Notes: generated from the sequence alone by a model not told the origin. Counted from the stretch's first letter, positions 54,940 to 63,921 are shown. The stretch: 64,000 bases of DNA from Melghirimyces thermohalophilus (GCF_900102685.1 NZ_FMZA01000003.1:1-64000); one strand, 5' to 3'. Numbers and translations: made by a program.

Positions 54940-55846
54940 ATGAAGCGGAGGTCATGGCTGTTTGTCCCTGGGAGTCAGAAACGAATGTTGGAGAAAGCGC
55001 AGACGTTACCGGCGGATGTGCTGATTATCGACTGGGAGGACGCGGTTTTGGCATCGGAGAAAGCGGCCGCCCGAGAATGGACGCGACAGCTTTTGGAATC
55101 CGGTGTGGAGCGGGAGGTCTATGTGCGCATCAACGGCACCGACACCCCTTATATTGAAGCGGATCTCGCATCCGCCGTTCGGCCTGGGCTGACCGGAGTG
55201 ATGCTGCCCAAGGCGGCGGAAGGTACCCAGCTGGAGGCGCTGGATCGGGCCCTTACCCGAGAGGAGCGAAAGGGGGGGCTTAAGCGAGGGCAACCTGCGT
55301 GTGGTACCCTTGATCGAGTCGGCTCAAGGCGTACTTCAGGCCCCAGAGCTGGCGGCGGGGCCAAGAACCCAAGCTTTAGCCCTGGGATCGGTCGATTTAG
55401 CCCTGGACATTGGGGCGCGGCTGACCCGGGAGGGTGATGAGCTTGTTTATGCCCGTTCGCAACTGGTGCTCATTTCCCGCGCCGCTGGTATTGAGGCGCC
55501 TATCGACGGAGTGTGGTTGGATGTATCTGACGGAGAAGGGCTGGCTGAAGCGTGCCGGCGAGTGAGCAACATGGGCTTTCAGGGGAAGTTGGCCATCCAT
55601 CCCGGGCAGCTCTCCGCGATCAATGATTCCTTTTTGCCCACCGAGGCGGAAGTGGAGGAGGCGCGGGAGGTGATCCGAGTCTATGAAGACAGCCTTCACC
55701 AAGGGGCGGGAGCAGTCAAAGTCGGGTCGAGGATGGTTGATGCCCCGGTAGTGGAACAGGCACGCCGCGTATTAAGACAAGTGGAGTCGACGAAAATTCT
55801 TTTTGACGAAAAAATTGGATACAGTATCCGAGAATCGGAGGGGTGA
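54940..55846 (+). pseudogene. HpcH/HpaI-CitE family lyase (citramalyl/malyl-CoA lyase-like), frameshifted in a G run
   Basis: About 302 residues of a CitE-like TIM barrel. It begins RRSWLFVPGSQKRMLEKA, typical of (S)-citramalyl-CoA and malyl-CoA lyases, with IIDWEDAVLASEK and VMLPKAAEG for the metal and CoA sites. The second part starts VVPLIESAQGVLQAPELAAG. A run of seven G at 55272-55278 breaks the frame. Six G restore KGGLSEGNLRVVPLIES. It would split citramalyl-CoA to acetyl-CoA and pyruvate, or a similar C-C bond. AAGGAGGG precedes the ATG. Confidence 0.8.
55815..55831. promoter_or_regulatory. Second GntR-type operator candidate
   Basis: TTGGATACAGTATCCGA shares 13 consecutive bases with the site at 53101 and contains the perfect palindrome GGATACAGTATCC. 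It lies in the last codons of the CitE-like gene, about 20 bases before the enoyl-CoA hydratase gene, so it could be an internal operator or roadblock. Confidence 0.5.
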
Positions 55847-55849
55847 GAG

Positions 55850-56635
55850 GTGCATTCGGTCCATTGGCAGCGGCGGGAGGATCATCCGGCGATCGCTGAA
55901 ATCTTTTTGCAGCGGGAAGAAGTGTTGAATGCCTTTCATACAGAGATGGCTCAAGAAATGATTCGCGCGTGCCAAGAGCTGTCAAAAGAATCGGGGATTC
56001 GGGTGGTGGGACTCCGCTCCTCCACACCGAAAGCTTTTTGTACCGGAGCGGATCTAAAGGAACGGAACCGTTTAAGTGAAGAGGAGTGGCACGCCCAACA
56101 TCGGGTGTTTGAAGAGATGTTCCACAGCTTGGCGGATCTTCCCGTTCCCACGATCGCTGTCATCGACGGCTACGCTTTGGCAGGGGGAATGGAGCTGGCT
56201 TTAAATTGCGACATGTGGGTGGTGTCAGAAGGGGCGGTATTCGGATTGCCGGAAGTGACCCGGGGGATTATGCCGGGTGGCGGCGGCACACGATTGCTCG
56301 CGCAGCGGATCGGCATGCACCGGGCCAAGGAGTTGCTGTTTACAGGCAGGCGGGTGACCGCTAGGGAAGCGGCGGAAATGGGTCTAGTCAACCGGATCCT
56401 GCCCCCAGAAAAACTGGAAGCCGCCTTTCTGGAACTGGCGGAGTCGATCAGCCGCAATGCCCCCTTGTCCCTCCGGTATATCAAGGGAGCGGTGGAGGAA
56501 CTGTGGGGGATGCCCGATGAGGAGGCGAGGGAGCGAGAGGTTGACTGGTATAACCGCTGTGTCGATACAGAGGACCGACGGGAAGGGGTTCGCGCCTTCA
56601 ATGAAAAAAGGCAACCCCGGTTTCAAGGGAGGTAA
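55850..56635 (+). CDS. Enoyl-CoA hydratase/isomerase family protein
   Basis: A 261-residue crotonase-fold enzyme. The oxyanion hole segments are STPKAFCTGADLKERN and DGYALAGGMELALNCDMWV. The catalytic Glu region is FGLPEVTRGIMPGGGGTRLLAQRIG. It is close to methylglutaconyl-CoA hydratase-like members, but the substrate is not readable. GTG 55850 follows GGGGTGAGAG. It is followed after 6 bases by an ACAD gene. Confidence 0.88.
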   Translation: MHSVHWQRREDHPAIAEIFLQREEVLNAFHTEMAQEMIRACQELSKESGIRVVGLRSSTPKAFCTGADLKERNRLSEEEWHAQHRVFEEMFHSLADLPVPTIAVIDGYALAGGMELALNCDMWVVSEGAVFGLPEVTRGIMPGGGGTRLLAQRIGMHRAKELLFTGRRVTAREAAEMGLVNRILPPEKLEAAFLELAESISRNAPLSLRYIKGAVEELWGMPDEEAREREVDWYNRCVDTEDRREGVRAFNEKRQPRFQGR

Positions 56636-56641
56636 CCACCG

Positions 56642-57816
56642 ATGCAAGCAACCCATGCGAAGGAAGAGCTGCACGAGGAGCTCAGACGCGGAGTTCGCCG
56701 GGTTTGCCGGGATTACCCCGGCTCGTACTGGAGGAAATTAGATGCGAACCGGGAATACCCCCACGAGTTTGTGGAGGCTCTGAATCGGGCGGGGTATTTG
56801 GCCGCTCTTATCCCCGAGGAATACGGAGGGGTGGGTTTCGGAGTGACCGAGGCGGCCATCATCCTGGAGGAGATCCATTATTCCGGTGGTAACGCAGGAG
56901 CTTGCCATGCATGCTCAGATGTACACCATGGGAACGCTGCTTCGCCACGGTTCCGAGGAGCAAAAGCAAAAATATCTACCGGAGATCGCTCGTGGCTCTC
57001 TGCGGTTGCAAGCTTTCGGGGTGACCGAACCCAATACGGGCACAGATACCACCCAGCTCCGAACGACTGCTGTCCGCCAAGGGGATCATTATATCGTCAA
57101 CGGACAGAAAGTGTTCATCTCCCGCACAGAGCAGTCCGATCTGACGATTCTGCTGGTCCGGACCACCCCCCCTGGATCAAGTAAAGAAAAAGACGGAAGG
57201 GCTGTCGGTGTTGTTGGTGGACCTCAGGGAAGCAGTGGGAAACGGACTCGCGATTCGCCCCATCCGAACCATGATGAATCATGCTACGACAGAACTTTTT
57301 ATCGAAAATTTAAAAGTTCCTGTGGCCAATCGGATCGGGGAAGAAGGAAAAGGATTTCGCTATATCCTGGACGGGATGAACGCGGAACGGACCTTGATCG
57401 CGGCGGAATGTATCGGGGACGGGCGCTGGTTTGTGGAAAAGGCCACCGATTACGCGGGCCAGCGGCAAGTATTTAACCGGCCGATTGGACAGAACCAAGG
57501 GGTGCAGTTTCCCATCGCCCGATCCCATATCCAGGTGGAGGCGGCCAAGTTGATGTGCTATGAAGCCGCCCGGCGCTTCGATGCGGGAGAAGCCTGCGGG
57601 GAACAGGCCAATATGGCCAAACTGCTGGCCGCCGACGCTTCCTGGGAAGCGGCCAACGTCTGCCTGCAAACCCATGGCGGCTTCGGCTTTGCCGAGGAGT
57701 ATGATGTGGAGCGCAAGTTTCGGGAGACGCGCTTGTACCAGGTGGCTCCCATTTCCACCAATATGATTTTGTCCTATGTAGCGGAGCACGTCCTGGGTCT
57801 CCCCCGGTCTTACTAA
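56642..57816 (+). pseudogene. Acyl-CoA dehydrogenase, two frameshifts, non-canonical active-site loop
   Basis: An ACAD of about 390 residues in three frames. First break: a tandem duplication ATGC-ATGC at 56907-56914. With one copy the chain reads SGGNAGACHAQMYTMGTL. Second break: seven C at 57166-57172, where six give TPLDQVKKKTEGLSV. FGVTEPNTGTDTTQL and MNHATTELFIENLKVP are typical. Near the C-terminus the usual YEGTxE with the catalytic Glu is replaced by RLYQVAPISTNMI, a pattern I know from one ACAD branch, so its base may lie elsewhere. The C-terminus LGLPRSY is normal. Confidence 0.78.
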
Positions 57817-57828
57817 GGAGGTGATGGC

Positions 57829-59010
57829 ATGTTACCCTTGGAAGGAGTGACCGTGGTCGCCCTGGAACAGGCGGTGGCTGCCCCCTTTGCGACGCGGCAG
57901 CTGGCGGATTTAGGTGCCCGGGTGATCAAGATCGAACGGCCTGGGGTGGGGGATTTTGCCCGCCACTATGACCAGACCGTCCGCGGCCTATCCAGCCACT
58001 TCGTTTGGCTGAACCGATCCAAAGAATCCCTCGCCCTGGACCTGAAACACCCCGATGCCCGTAAAATCATGGACGGATTATTGGAGAAGGCGGATGTGTT
58101 TATTCAAAATTTGGCCCCCGGTGCCGCGGAACGGTTGCACCTTGGCAGTAACGAGCTGATGAAACGGTATCCTCGCCTGATCGTGTGCAACGTCTCTGGC
58201 TTCGGGGAGTCGGGTCCCTATCGGGACAAGAAGGCCTATGATCTGTTGATCCAATGTGAAACCGGACTGGTATCCATCACGGGAGATGAAGAGGTCCCGG
58301 CCAAAGCCGGAATCTCCGTCGCTGATATCGCGGGGGGGATGTATGCCTATTCTTCGATCCTGACCGGTCTGTTGCAACGCGAACGAACCGGTCGGGGTAC
58401 AGTCATCCCCATCTCCCTGTTTGATTCCTTGGCGGAGTGGATGGGCTATCCCATGTATTATGCTGGTTACGGCGGTTCAGCTCCCCGGCGCACCGGCGCC
58501 CGCCATGCCGCTATCGCTCCCTATGGGCCCTTTGCAGCGGGGGACGGGCGCAAGGTTTTTCTCGCGATTCAAAATGAGCGCGAGTGGAAGCGGTTTTGCG
58601 ACGAGGTACTCCGATGGCCGGAGTTAGCCCAGGATCCGCGGTATGTGTCCAATTCTCAGCGGGTAGAGAATCAAACATCCCTGCAAGCATCGATCGATGC
58701 CGTCTTTAAGAATCAAACCGCAGATGAGGTGATGGACCGCCTCGACCGGACCCAGATCGCCAACGCGGAGTTGAAGGATCTCCACGCTTTTATCCAGCAT
58801 CCCCAGCTGCGGCAGCGGAACCGAGTGCATAAGGTGGAGACCCCTGTGGGTGCGATCGAAGCCCTGCTGCCCCCGGGGCTCCCAAAGGGAGTCGATCCGG
58901 TGATGAATCCGATACCGGAAGTGGGCGAACATACGGAATCGATTTTGCGGGAATTGGGATTTCAATCAGAAGCGGTCGATACATGGAAAAAAGAACAGGT
59001 GATCAGCTGA
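57829..59010 (+). CDS. CaiB/BaiF family CoA transferase (class III)
   Basis: A 393-residue class III transferase: LEGVTVVALEQAVAAPFATRQLADLGARVIKIE at the start, NVSGFGESGPYRDKKAYDLLIQ, and Asp166 (ISVADIAGG) at the catalytic position. It differs clearly from the copy at 36570. In this cluster (hydratase beta, citramalyl-CoA-lyase-like, hydratase) it could load CoA from succinyl-CoA onto citramalate, mesaconate or itaconate (inference). AAGGAGGTGATGGC precedes the ATG. A terminator follows. Confidence 0.88.
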   Translation: MLPLEGVTVVALEQAVAAPFATRQLADLGARVIKIERPGVGDFARHYDQTVRGLSSHFVWLNRSKESLALDLKHPDARKIMDGLLEKADVFIQNLAPGAAERLHLGSNELMKRYPRLIVCNVSGFGESGPYRDKKAYDLLIQCETGLVSITGDEEVPAKAGISVADIAGGMYAYSSILTGLLQRERTGRGTVIPISLFDSLAEWMGYPMYYAGYGGSAPRRTGARHAAIAPYGPFAAGDGRKVFLAIQNEREWKRFCDEVLRWPELAQDPRYVSNSQRVENQTSLQASIDAVFKNQTADEVMDRLDRTQIANAELKDLHAFIQHPQLRQRNRVHKVETPVGAIEALLPPGLPKGVDPVMNPIPEVGEHTESILRELGFQSEAVDTWKKEQVIS

Positions 59011-59063
59011 CGAAGAGCTTAGACCGAGGTCGGTAGTCTTTGAAGAAAAAAATTAGAATGAAG

Positions 59064-59106
59064 ATGGCGGCTTTTTCCCCGACGTGACGAGGAGAGCCGC
59101 CATTTT
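59064..59106 (+). terminator. Intrinsic terminator of the GntR-type cluster
   Basis: ATGGCGGCT (59064-59072) pairs with AGCCGCCAT (59095-59103) and is followed by TTT and further T-rich bases. Two further hairpins follow: TCCTC/GAGGA (59159-59174) and AGGGTTCC/GGAACCCT (59174-59216), of unknown role. Confidence 0.75.
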
Positions 59107-59264
59107 GCTTCCGAATGGACTGAAATGATCCAATCTATGACGAATAATGATATTATAGTCCTCCGAAACGAGGAGGGTTCCACATATGGAATGATTTTTA
59201 CGTACTGAGGAACCCTTCTGATTGGATTCTTTCTTTTACGTTTAATATTTGGAGGGGCTTCAAA

Positions 59265-59519
59265 ATGAATCAGGCAGCACAAATGTATTGGGATGCGTTT
59301 TGGAAAGGTCAAAGGAAAAGATGGTGTAAAAACAGCGACCTGCTCGGCCGTTATTTTTGTGGAAAATGAGCCCATTCCTTCTGTTGGGGATTACAGCATG
59401 ATCTTAAACAACATGGATGAGCCTGTAGCCATCATTAAAACAGTAGAAGTCAAAATGTTGCCTATGAATGAATTTCCTGAAGACTTTGCTGTTGCGAAAG
59501 GAGAAGAGGATCGAACCTA
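59265..59519 (+). pseudogene. Remnant of an ASCH domain protein
   Basis: ATG 59265 with GGAGGGG upstream starts MNQAAQMYWDAFW, the usual ASCH-domain opening. The frame is then lost and a stop comes at 59367. The second frame resumes KGKDGVKTATCSAVIFVENE, then VGDYSMILNN and VEVKMLPMNEFPEDFA, which is the ASCH core (RNA-binding-like fold). Part of the middle and the whole C-terminus are missing. The fragment is joined at about 59520 to an unrelated E1-beta gene end. Confidence 0.65.
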
Positions 59520-59771
59520 GAGACCATCCTCCAATCCGTGAAGAAAACCCATCGCCTGCTGGTCGTAGATGAAGACTACCGTTCCTATGGAATGACGGCG
59601 GAGATCGCGGCGACTGTGGCGGAAGAGGCGCTTTATGAACTGGATGCACCGATTCGGCGGCTGGCCGTGCCCGATGTGCCTATTCCCTACAGCCGGCCGC
59701 TGGAAAATCACGTCATCCCTGGGACGGAGTCGATCGAAGAAGCGGTACGGTCCATGATGAAAGAAGCCTAA
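59520..59771 (+). pseudogene. Remnant: C-terminus of 2-oxoacid dehydrogenase E1 beta subunit
   Basis: The frame ETILQSVKKTHRLLVVDEDY, then RSYGMTAEIAATVAEEAL, LDAPIRRLAVPDVPIPYSRP and a normal end at TAA 59769 is the last quarter of a pyruvate/acetoin-type E1 beta subunit (AcoB/PdhB). The thiamine-binding and dimer parts are absent, and no start is found. It ends 25 bases before the E2 fragment, the normal gene order. Confidence 0.75.
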
Positions 59772-59796
59772 ACGATAGGAGGGGGATGATGAACCA

Positions 59797-59931
59797 TTGG
59801 AAGTAAAGATTCCAAAAACGACAGAAGAAGGACTGGACAGCGTCGTCGTCTTTTGGCATAAGCGGGAAGGGGACCTGGTGGAAAGCGGCGAAGTGTTGTT
59901 AGAAATTCAGACGGATAAAGCGGACCCTTAG
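59797..59931 (+). pseudogene. Remnant: N-terminal lipoyl domain of 2-oxoacid dehydrogenase E2
   Basis: TTG 59797 (GGAGGGGG upstream) starts MEVKIPKTTEEGLDSVVVFW and runs to EIQTDKADP, where the Lys is the lipoylation site, before a stop at 59929. Only half of the lipoyl domain and nothing of the catalytic core remain. It shows that an E1-E2 operon once stood here and was cut on both sides. Confidence 0.7.
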
Positions 59932-60167
59932 CGTACTGGGAGCAGCTTATGGACGCCGATCGGACTAGCGTAGGATTTTTTGTCAAAATGCTGATGGGAC
60001 CCTTGGTTCCCCTTTACAACAATAATAACAGCAGATCCAATGAGACCACCTTGAATGATCCCGTCCCACGAATCAGTGATACGGGATCATTCTTTTGCTT
60101 CACCTTTTGGACAGCCTTTCCATTGTTCATGTCTACGCCGTTTCAGCGACAATGACAACCTTGGCCA
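59932..60167. other. Gap between E2 remnant and catalase, no gene seen
   Basis: No reading frame here resembles a protein. It contains the terminator hairpin at 60054-60096 and lies at the edge where base composition falls toward the low-GC catalase gene. Confidence 0.5.
60054..60096 (+). terminator. Terminator hairpin between E2 remnant and catalase
   Basis: AATGATCCCGT (60054-60064) pairs over 11 bases with ACGGGATCATT (60081-60091), followed by CTTTT on the plus strand. On the minus strand the T tract is poor, so it may only weakly serve the catalase gene. Confidence 0.65.
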
Positions 60168-62216
60168 CTATTTTCTATCCCAAAAACGTTGCTGACCGAT
60201 GGCCGCAACAAATTTCTCCTCGAAGTCAGGATTAGCTTCGGCAAAAACGACGCCCTCTGCAGCTTTTTGAAAAAAGGACTGCGCATTCGTTGCAACACCA
60301 ATCGGTTTATAGTGTTTGTATGCTGTATTCACAAAGTCCGTAATGTCTTGATGAAATTTCGTTTCATTTTTAGATTGTCCGCCAACGACATAAAGTGAAT
60401 CTAACAGATAGGGACTGGTGGTAAGAAATGTTTTATCGACTTTAATTTCTGTGCCATCCGCCCCTGTCACAGTACCAAGCGTTTCACTTATAACTTCTAC
60501 AAAAACCACACATTGCTGTAGATAGTTAAGCACATTTGTTACCTCCTTCCCATTGAAACCATTGCCAATCAGAACACCAACTTTTTGCGTTTTTGCATTA
60601 CGAGGTGTATTGGCCTGGCTAAGAGAAGGATAACTTGTAGAAAGAGGTACATGGGATCCACTTGGACGATCGACACCAATATTATCAGCAATGATGCAAG
60701 CCATTTCCTTATCTACATTGACCAACAAATTGACGTTTTGCTGGCGAACTGATTTGCTTTTTACTCTTCCGAGTTGATAGCTAAATGCTTCAATAGTGTG
60801 CTGCCTTTCGACGGGGGTCATACTATTCCAGAATATCCTCGGTTGCGAAAAGTAATCCTTGAACGATTCACTTCGGGCGCGTATAACATGACCTTCCACT
60901 TTCTTTGGATAATGCTCATAGCCGCCTTCTTCCGGTGATGTTGTGTATGGCGTGTTATTTGCTAGTGAATTTTGATGATAGTTCACCTGATCGACATCGA
61001 TTCGCTGTCTCATATAGCCTCGTCGCTGATTATTATGAAACGGGCAAACTGGCCGGTTAATTGGTAACTCATCGTAATTGGCGCTGCCTAGTCGATGTTG
61101 TTGTGCATCTCTATATGCCATTAACCTTCCCTGCAAGACAGGATCATTGGAAAAATCAATTCCCGGAACGACATTTGCAGGGTTAAATGCGACTTGTTCA
61201 GACTCCGTAAAGTAATTATCAATATTTCTATTTAATGTCATCTTACCGATGATTTGAACAGGGACGAGCTCTTCTGGCCAAAACTTTGCCGGGTCGAGCA
61301 CATCAAAGTCGTATTTAAATTCATCCTCCATCGGAATCAACTGGACTCCTAATTCATATTCAGGATAAGCACCATGGTCAATCGCCTCCCTAAGATCCCT
61401 TCTGTGAAAGTCGGGGTCGAGTCCGCCGATGGTCAGTGCCTCATCCTGAAGCAGGGAATGGACACCGAGGACAGGCTTCCAAACATACCTCATAAATGTT
61501 GCTTTCCCTTGATCGTTGACAAATAGGTACGTATTAATGGACCACGATTCCATCATGCGATAACTTCTTAAAATGCCCCGATCGGACATGATCCACTGCA
61601 CCATATGAAGTGCTTCAGGATTATTGGCTACATAATCCCAAAACCTGTCGTGTGCACCAGTGGCCGTCGGTATATCATCATCCTGCTTAGATTGGAATGC
61701 GTGCATGGCATCCGGAAACTTCATGGCGTCATTATTAATTAATACAGGCATGGCAATCGTTGTCAGATCTAAATTTCCGTCTTCTGTATACAACTTCACG
61801 CCCTGACAACGTAAATCTCTTGCCGTATCATAGGACCCTTTGGGACCCTGTACAGTAGAAAAACGGACAGTTAATGGCGTCTTTTTACCTGCTTCCTGTA
61901 AAAATCCTGCTTTTGTCACATGTTTCATGGACTGATAACATTCGAACTCTCCATGAGCACTGTAACCCCTTGCATGAACCACTCTTTCTGGTATCTCTTC
62001 ATGGACAAAATGTGACATTTTTTCAAAGAACTCATAATCTTGCCGTAATGTAGGACCACGCACACCGGCTTTTAATTGGTCCTGATCCTGTGATCTTTTT
62101 CTCCCTTCGTTTGTTGTCATTGGCTTCCCTGTGTTTTGTATACGATACTGATCTAGTTGTTCTTGTTTCATGTTTCCATCAAAAGGGTTTTGGTTTCTTG
62201 ATGACTTCTTATCCAT
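60168..62216 (-). CDS. katE: Large-subunit catalase (HPII/KatE type)
   Basis: A 682-residue clade-2 type catalase. The core has the distal His81 (RVVHARGYSAHG) and proximal Tyr368 (RLMAYRDAQQHRLG). Residues from about 520 on are the extra flavodoxin/GATase-like domain of large catalases. The canonical GNN before PVFF reads TIA (residues 153-155, LTTIAMPVLI), so the usual distal Asn is not at its place. It removes H2O2 with a heme. The gene is clearly lower in G+C than its surroundings and lies between gene fragments, pointing to acquisition from a low-GC Bacillus-like source. The ribosome site is weak. Confidence 0.9.
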   Translation of the reverse strand: MDKKSSRNQNPFDGNMKQEQLDQYRIQNTGKPMTTNEGRKRSQDQDQLKAGVRGPTLRQDYEFFEKMSHFVHEEIPERVVHARGYSAHGEFECYQSMKHVTKAGFLQEAGKKTPLTVRFSTVQGPKGSYDTARDLRCQGVKLYTEDGNLDLTTIAMPVLINNDAMKFPDAMHAFQSKQDDDIPTATGAHDRFWDYVANNPEALHMVQWIMSDRGILRSYRMMESWSINTYLFVNDQGKATFMRYVWKPVLGVHSLLQDEALTIGGLDPDFHRRDLREAIDHGAYPEYELGVQLIPMEDEFKYDFDVLDPAKFWPEELVPVQIIGKMTLNRNIDNYFTESEQVAFNPANVVPGIDFSNDPVLQGRLMAYRDAQQHRLGSANYDELPINRPVCPFHNNQRRGYMRQRIDVDQVNYHQNSLANNTPYTTSPEEGGYEHYPKKVEGHVIRARSESFKDYFSQPRIFWNSMTPVERQHTIEAFSYQLGRVKSKSVRQQNVNLLVNVDKEMACIIADNIGVDRPSGSHVPLSTSYPSLSQANTPRNAKTQKVGVLIGNGFNGKEVTNVLNYLQQCVVFVEVISETLGTVTGADGTEIKVDKTFLTTSPYLLDSLYVVGGQSKNETKFHQDITDFVNTAYKHYKPIGVATNAQSFFQKAAEGVVFAEANPDFEEKFVAAIGQQRFWDRK

Positions 62217-62631
62217 GTTATCACCGAACCTATCCTCAGTTTTAACACGTTAGTAGCGTGTACACTTTTTCTGAACTTATACCTTGGGTTAAGGAATAAG
62301 TCCCGTACCACATTTATAAAAAACAAATGATTGAAAAAGATAGGGACCTTTCTTCAGAGAAACCCACAGACTGAATTTGGATTCAGATTTCAGATATGGA
62401 TATTAAACGAGCTGCCAAAACAAATAAGGGAACTGGGTATCCCAGACCTCGTTGAAACTCCTTACCATGGTCTTATCCCTCCAGGCCCTTCACTGGTGAT
62501 CGCTGCCACATCGACCGTCACCCTGGGGACAGCGCAAGGGTGATCGCCCGGTACCTGGCTGCTACCCGTGGCACCCGTCACCGGTGATTCAATTAAGAAC
62601 ATATCCTGGCAGTTTGTCGGCTCCATCCCTA
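62217..62631. other. Gap upstream of the catalase gene, no gene recognised
   Basis: The first hundred bases hold the catalase promoter region. The rest has short frames such as one containing WILNELPKQIRELGIPDLVE, which I cannot assign; it may be another gene fragment. G+C rises again toward 62500. Confidence 0.4.
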
Positions 62632-62836
62632 ATACGGGGTTATGTACGAATGACCATGGCGCTACGTCGTGAGGGTATCGTGGTCAACCGAAAACATGTC
62701 CGGCGGTTGATGCGTCACCTGGGATCCGTTCGGTGATTTGCAGAAAGCGACCCTTTTACCGGTATAAAGCATCAGTCGTTTTTTCGAGCCAAAGCTCCGG
62801 CTCCGTTGCTTGGTCACTGACATTACATATGTGCGG
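62632..62836 (+). mobile_element. IS3-family transposase (OrfB) fragment
   Basis: YVRMTMALRREGIVVNRKHV, then RRLMRHLG is the HTH_21 segment of IS3-type OrfB. After a one-base shift at about 62731 (GGATCC for GGAATCC) the chain continues IRSVICRKRPFYRYKASVVF. A further shift leads to LRLRCLVTDITYVR, the beginning of the DDE integrase core. It stops there and runs in frame into UppP sequence. No terminal inverted repeats were found. It is a dead remnant. Confidence 0.75.
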
Positions 62837-63125
62837 ATCGTCGACTTCCGGTTTGTGTTGTTTATCCTGTTGGGAACGATTCCGGCGGGCGTACTAGGAG
62901 TGTTGTTTAACGATGTGATCGAAGACAACTTGACCGAGGTGAAAGTGATCGGCGGGGCGCTCATCGTAACCGGTGTGGCACTGTTTATGATTCGTAATTT
63001 AAAAGGACGGAAAAATGACGGGGATCTGACAGTTCGGGAGGCACTGATTATCGGTTTGGGCCAGGCTGTCGCTCTCATTCCTGGGATCAGCCGATCCGGG
63101 GCGACGATTGTGGCCGGGATAATCG
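62837..63125 (+). pseudogene. uppP: Remnant: internal part of undecaprenyl-diphosphatase UppP
   Basis: ILLGTIPAGVLGVLFNDVIE, then EVKVIGGALIVTGVALFMIR, DLTVREALIIGLGQAVALIP and GISRSGATIVAGI are diagnostic of UppP/BacA (the last is the active-site motif). The N-terminal third is replaced in frame by transposase residues (VTDITYVR), and the end passes into unrelated sequence after about 63125. This copy cannot be a functional enzyme, so another uppP must exist elsewhere. Confidence 0.8.
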
Positions 63126-63224
63126 TTCAACGGTTTCTTTTTTTTATGGAGGTTTGTTTTTCTCATTCTCCGATGGACAGATCAATTGCAATTGGATATA
63201 GTGAAAGAAGACCAGTTATAAGGA

Positions 63225-63385
63225 AAAGGACAGGTGCCGACTGTTTATGGCGGCTTAAAAGGGAAGTCGGTGTGATTCCGACGCGGTCCCGCCACTGTGA
63301 TGGTAGCAAACTGCACACATGTCACTGTTTTTCGGAACGGGAAGGCGCAGGGAGCGATGACCATTAGCCAGGAGACCTGCCTGTT
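63225..63385 (+). promoter_or_regulatory. Cobalamin (B12) riboswitch
   Basis: The conserved parts appear in order: AAGGACAGGTGCC-like entry (63225-63239), AAAAGGGAAGTCGGTGTGA (from 63257), CCGCCACTGTGA (63289-63300), and the B12 box AGCCAGGAGACCTGCC (63366-63381). It binds adenosylcobalamin and usually shuts off B12 synthesis or uptake genes. A terminator follows at 63487. The first recognisable gene downstream is cbiA. Confidence 0.93.
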
Positions 63386-63486
63386 CGTTGACTGCCGCCA
63401 GTACCTACGAGGATGGGGAGGTGAGTCAGGGGCGTCCTGTTGCTTATTTGCTGATCGGGACAGCGATCCAGTCGTGGACACAAGCG

Positions 63487-63515
63487 CATCCTCCAAGGAT
63501 GTGTTTTTTATTTTT
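63487..63515 (+). terminator. Terminator, expression platform candidate of the B12 riboswitch
   Basis: CATCCT (63487-63492) and AGGATG (63496-63501) form a short stem extended by the flanking CACA/TGTG, followed by TTTTTTATTTTT. It lies about 105 bases after the B12 box. Confidence 0.7.
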
Positions 63516-63921
63516 ATCGGCGGATTTGGTGGGAGGACCAGAGAAAGGTCGACATGGGGGACTCCGTCAATTGCCCTCGGGTTAGGGTCGGGTCAGGGGG
63601 CCCGCCTGCGTGTAGGTGGATCCAACGGTGTGCAGCGGCTGCTGATGGAGGGGTCGGCTAACAAGTGTCTCCGTGGCTGAAGAGCGAGATGGATGAGGTC
63701 GCCTTTAAACGCCATCATGGCACTTTTCACACAGTTCAGGTATGACCTTGCGTTGCCGCATAGATCCGCTTTGGTCCGACACCGTTCGCAAACACGGATG
63801 CCGGTGGATGTGGAAGCCCTGGAATCCACTCGGGAGGGGAGCGGGCGATGGCCGGCCCGGTTTCCCGGTCCCCTGTAACCGCGTGGGATGGATGATGAGA
63901 AGAGGAAAAGGAGGGCGTTGA
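63516..63921. other. Stretch between B12 terminator and cbiA, probable degenerate gene
   Basis: No intact gene fits. Frames such as VAFKRHHGTFHTV followed by a shifted VRHRSQTRMPVDVEALESTR may be broken pieces of a cobalamin-pathway gene, but I cannot name it. AAAAGGAGGG at its end serves cbiA. Confidence 0.4.

Noticed and set aside
56086-56110. TGGCAC inside the enoyl-CoA hydratase gene as a sigma-54 promoter
   Set aside because: No TTGC follows at the required spacing.
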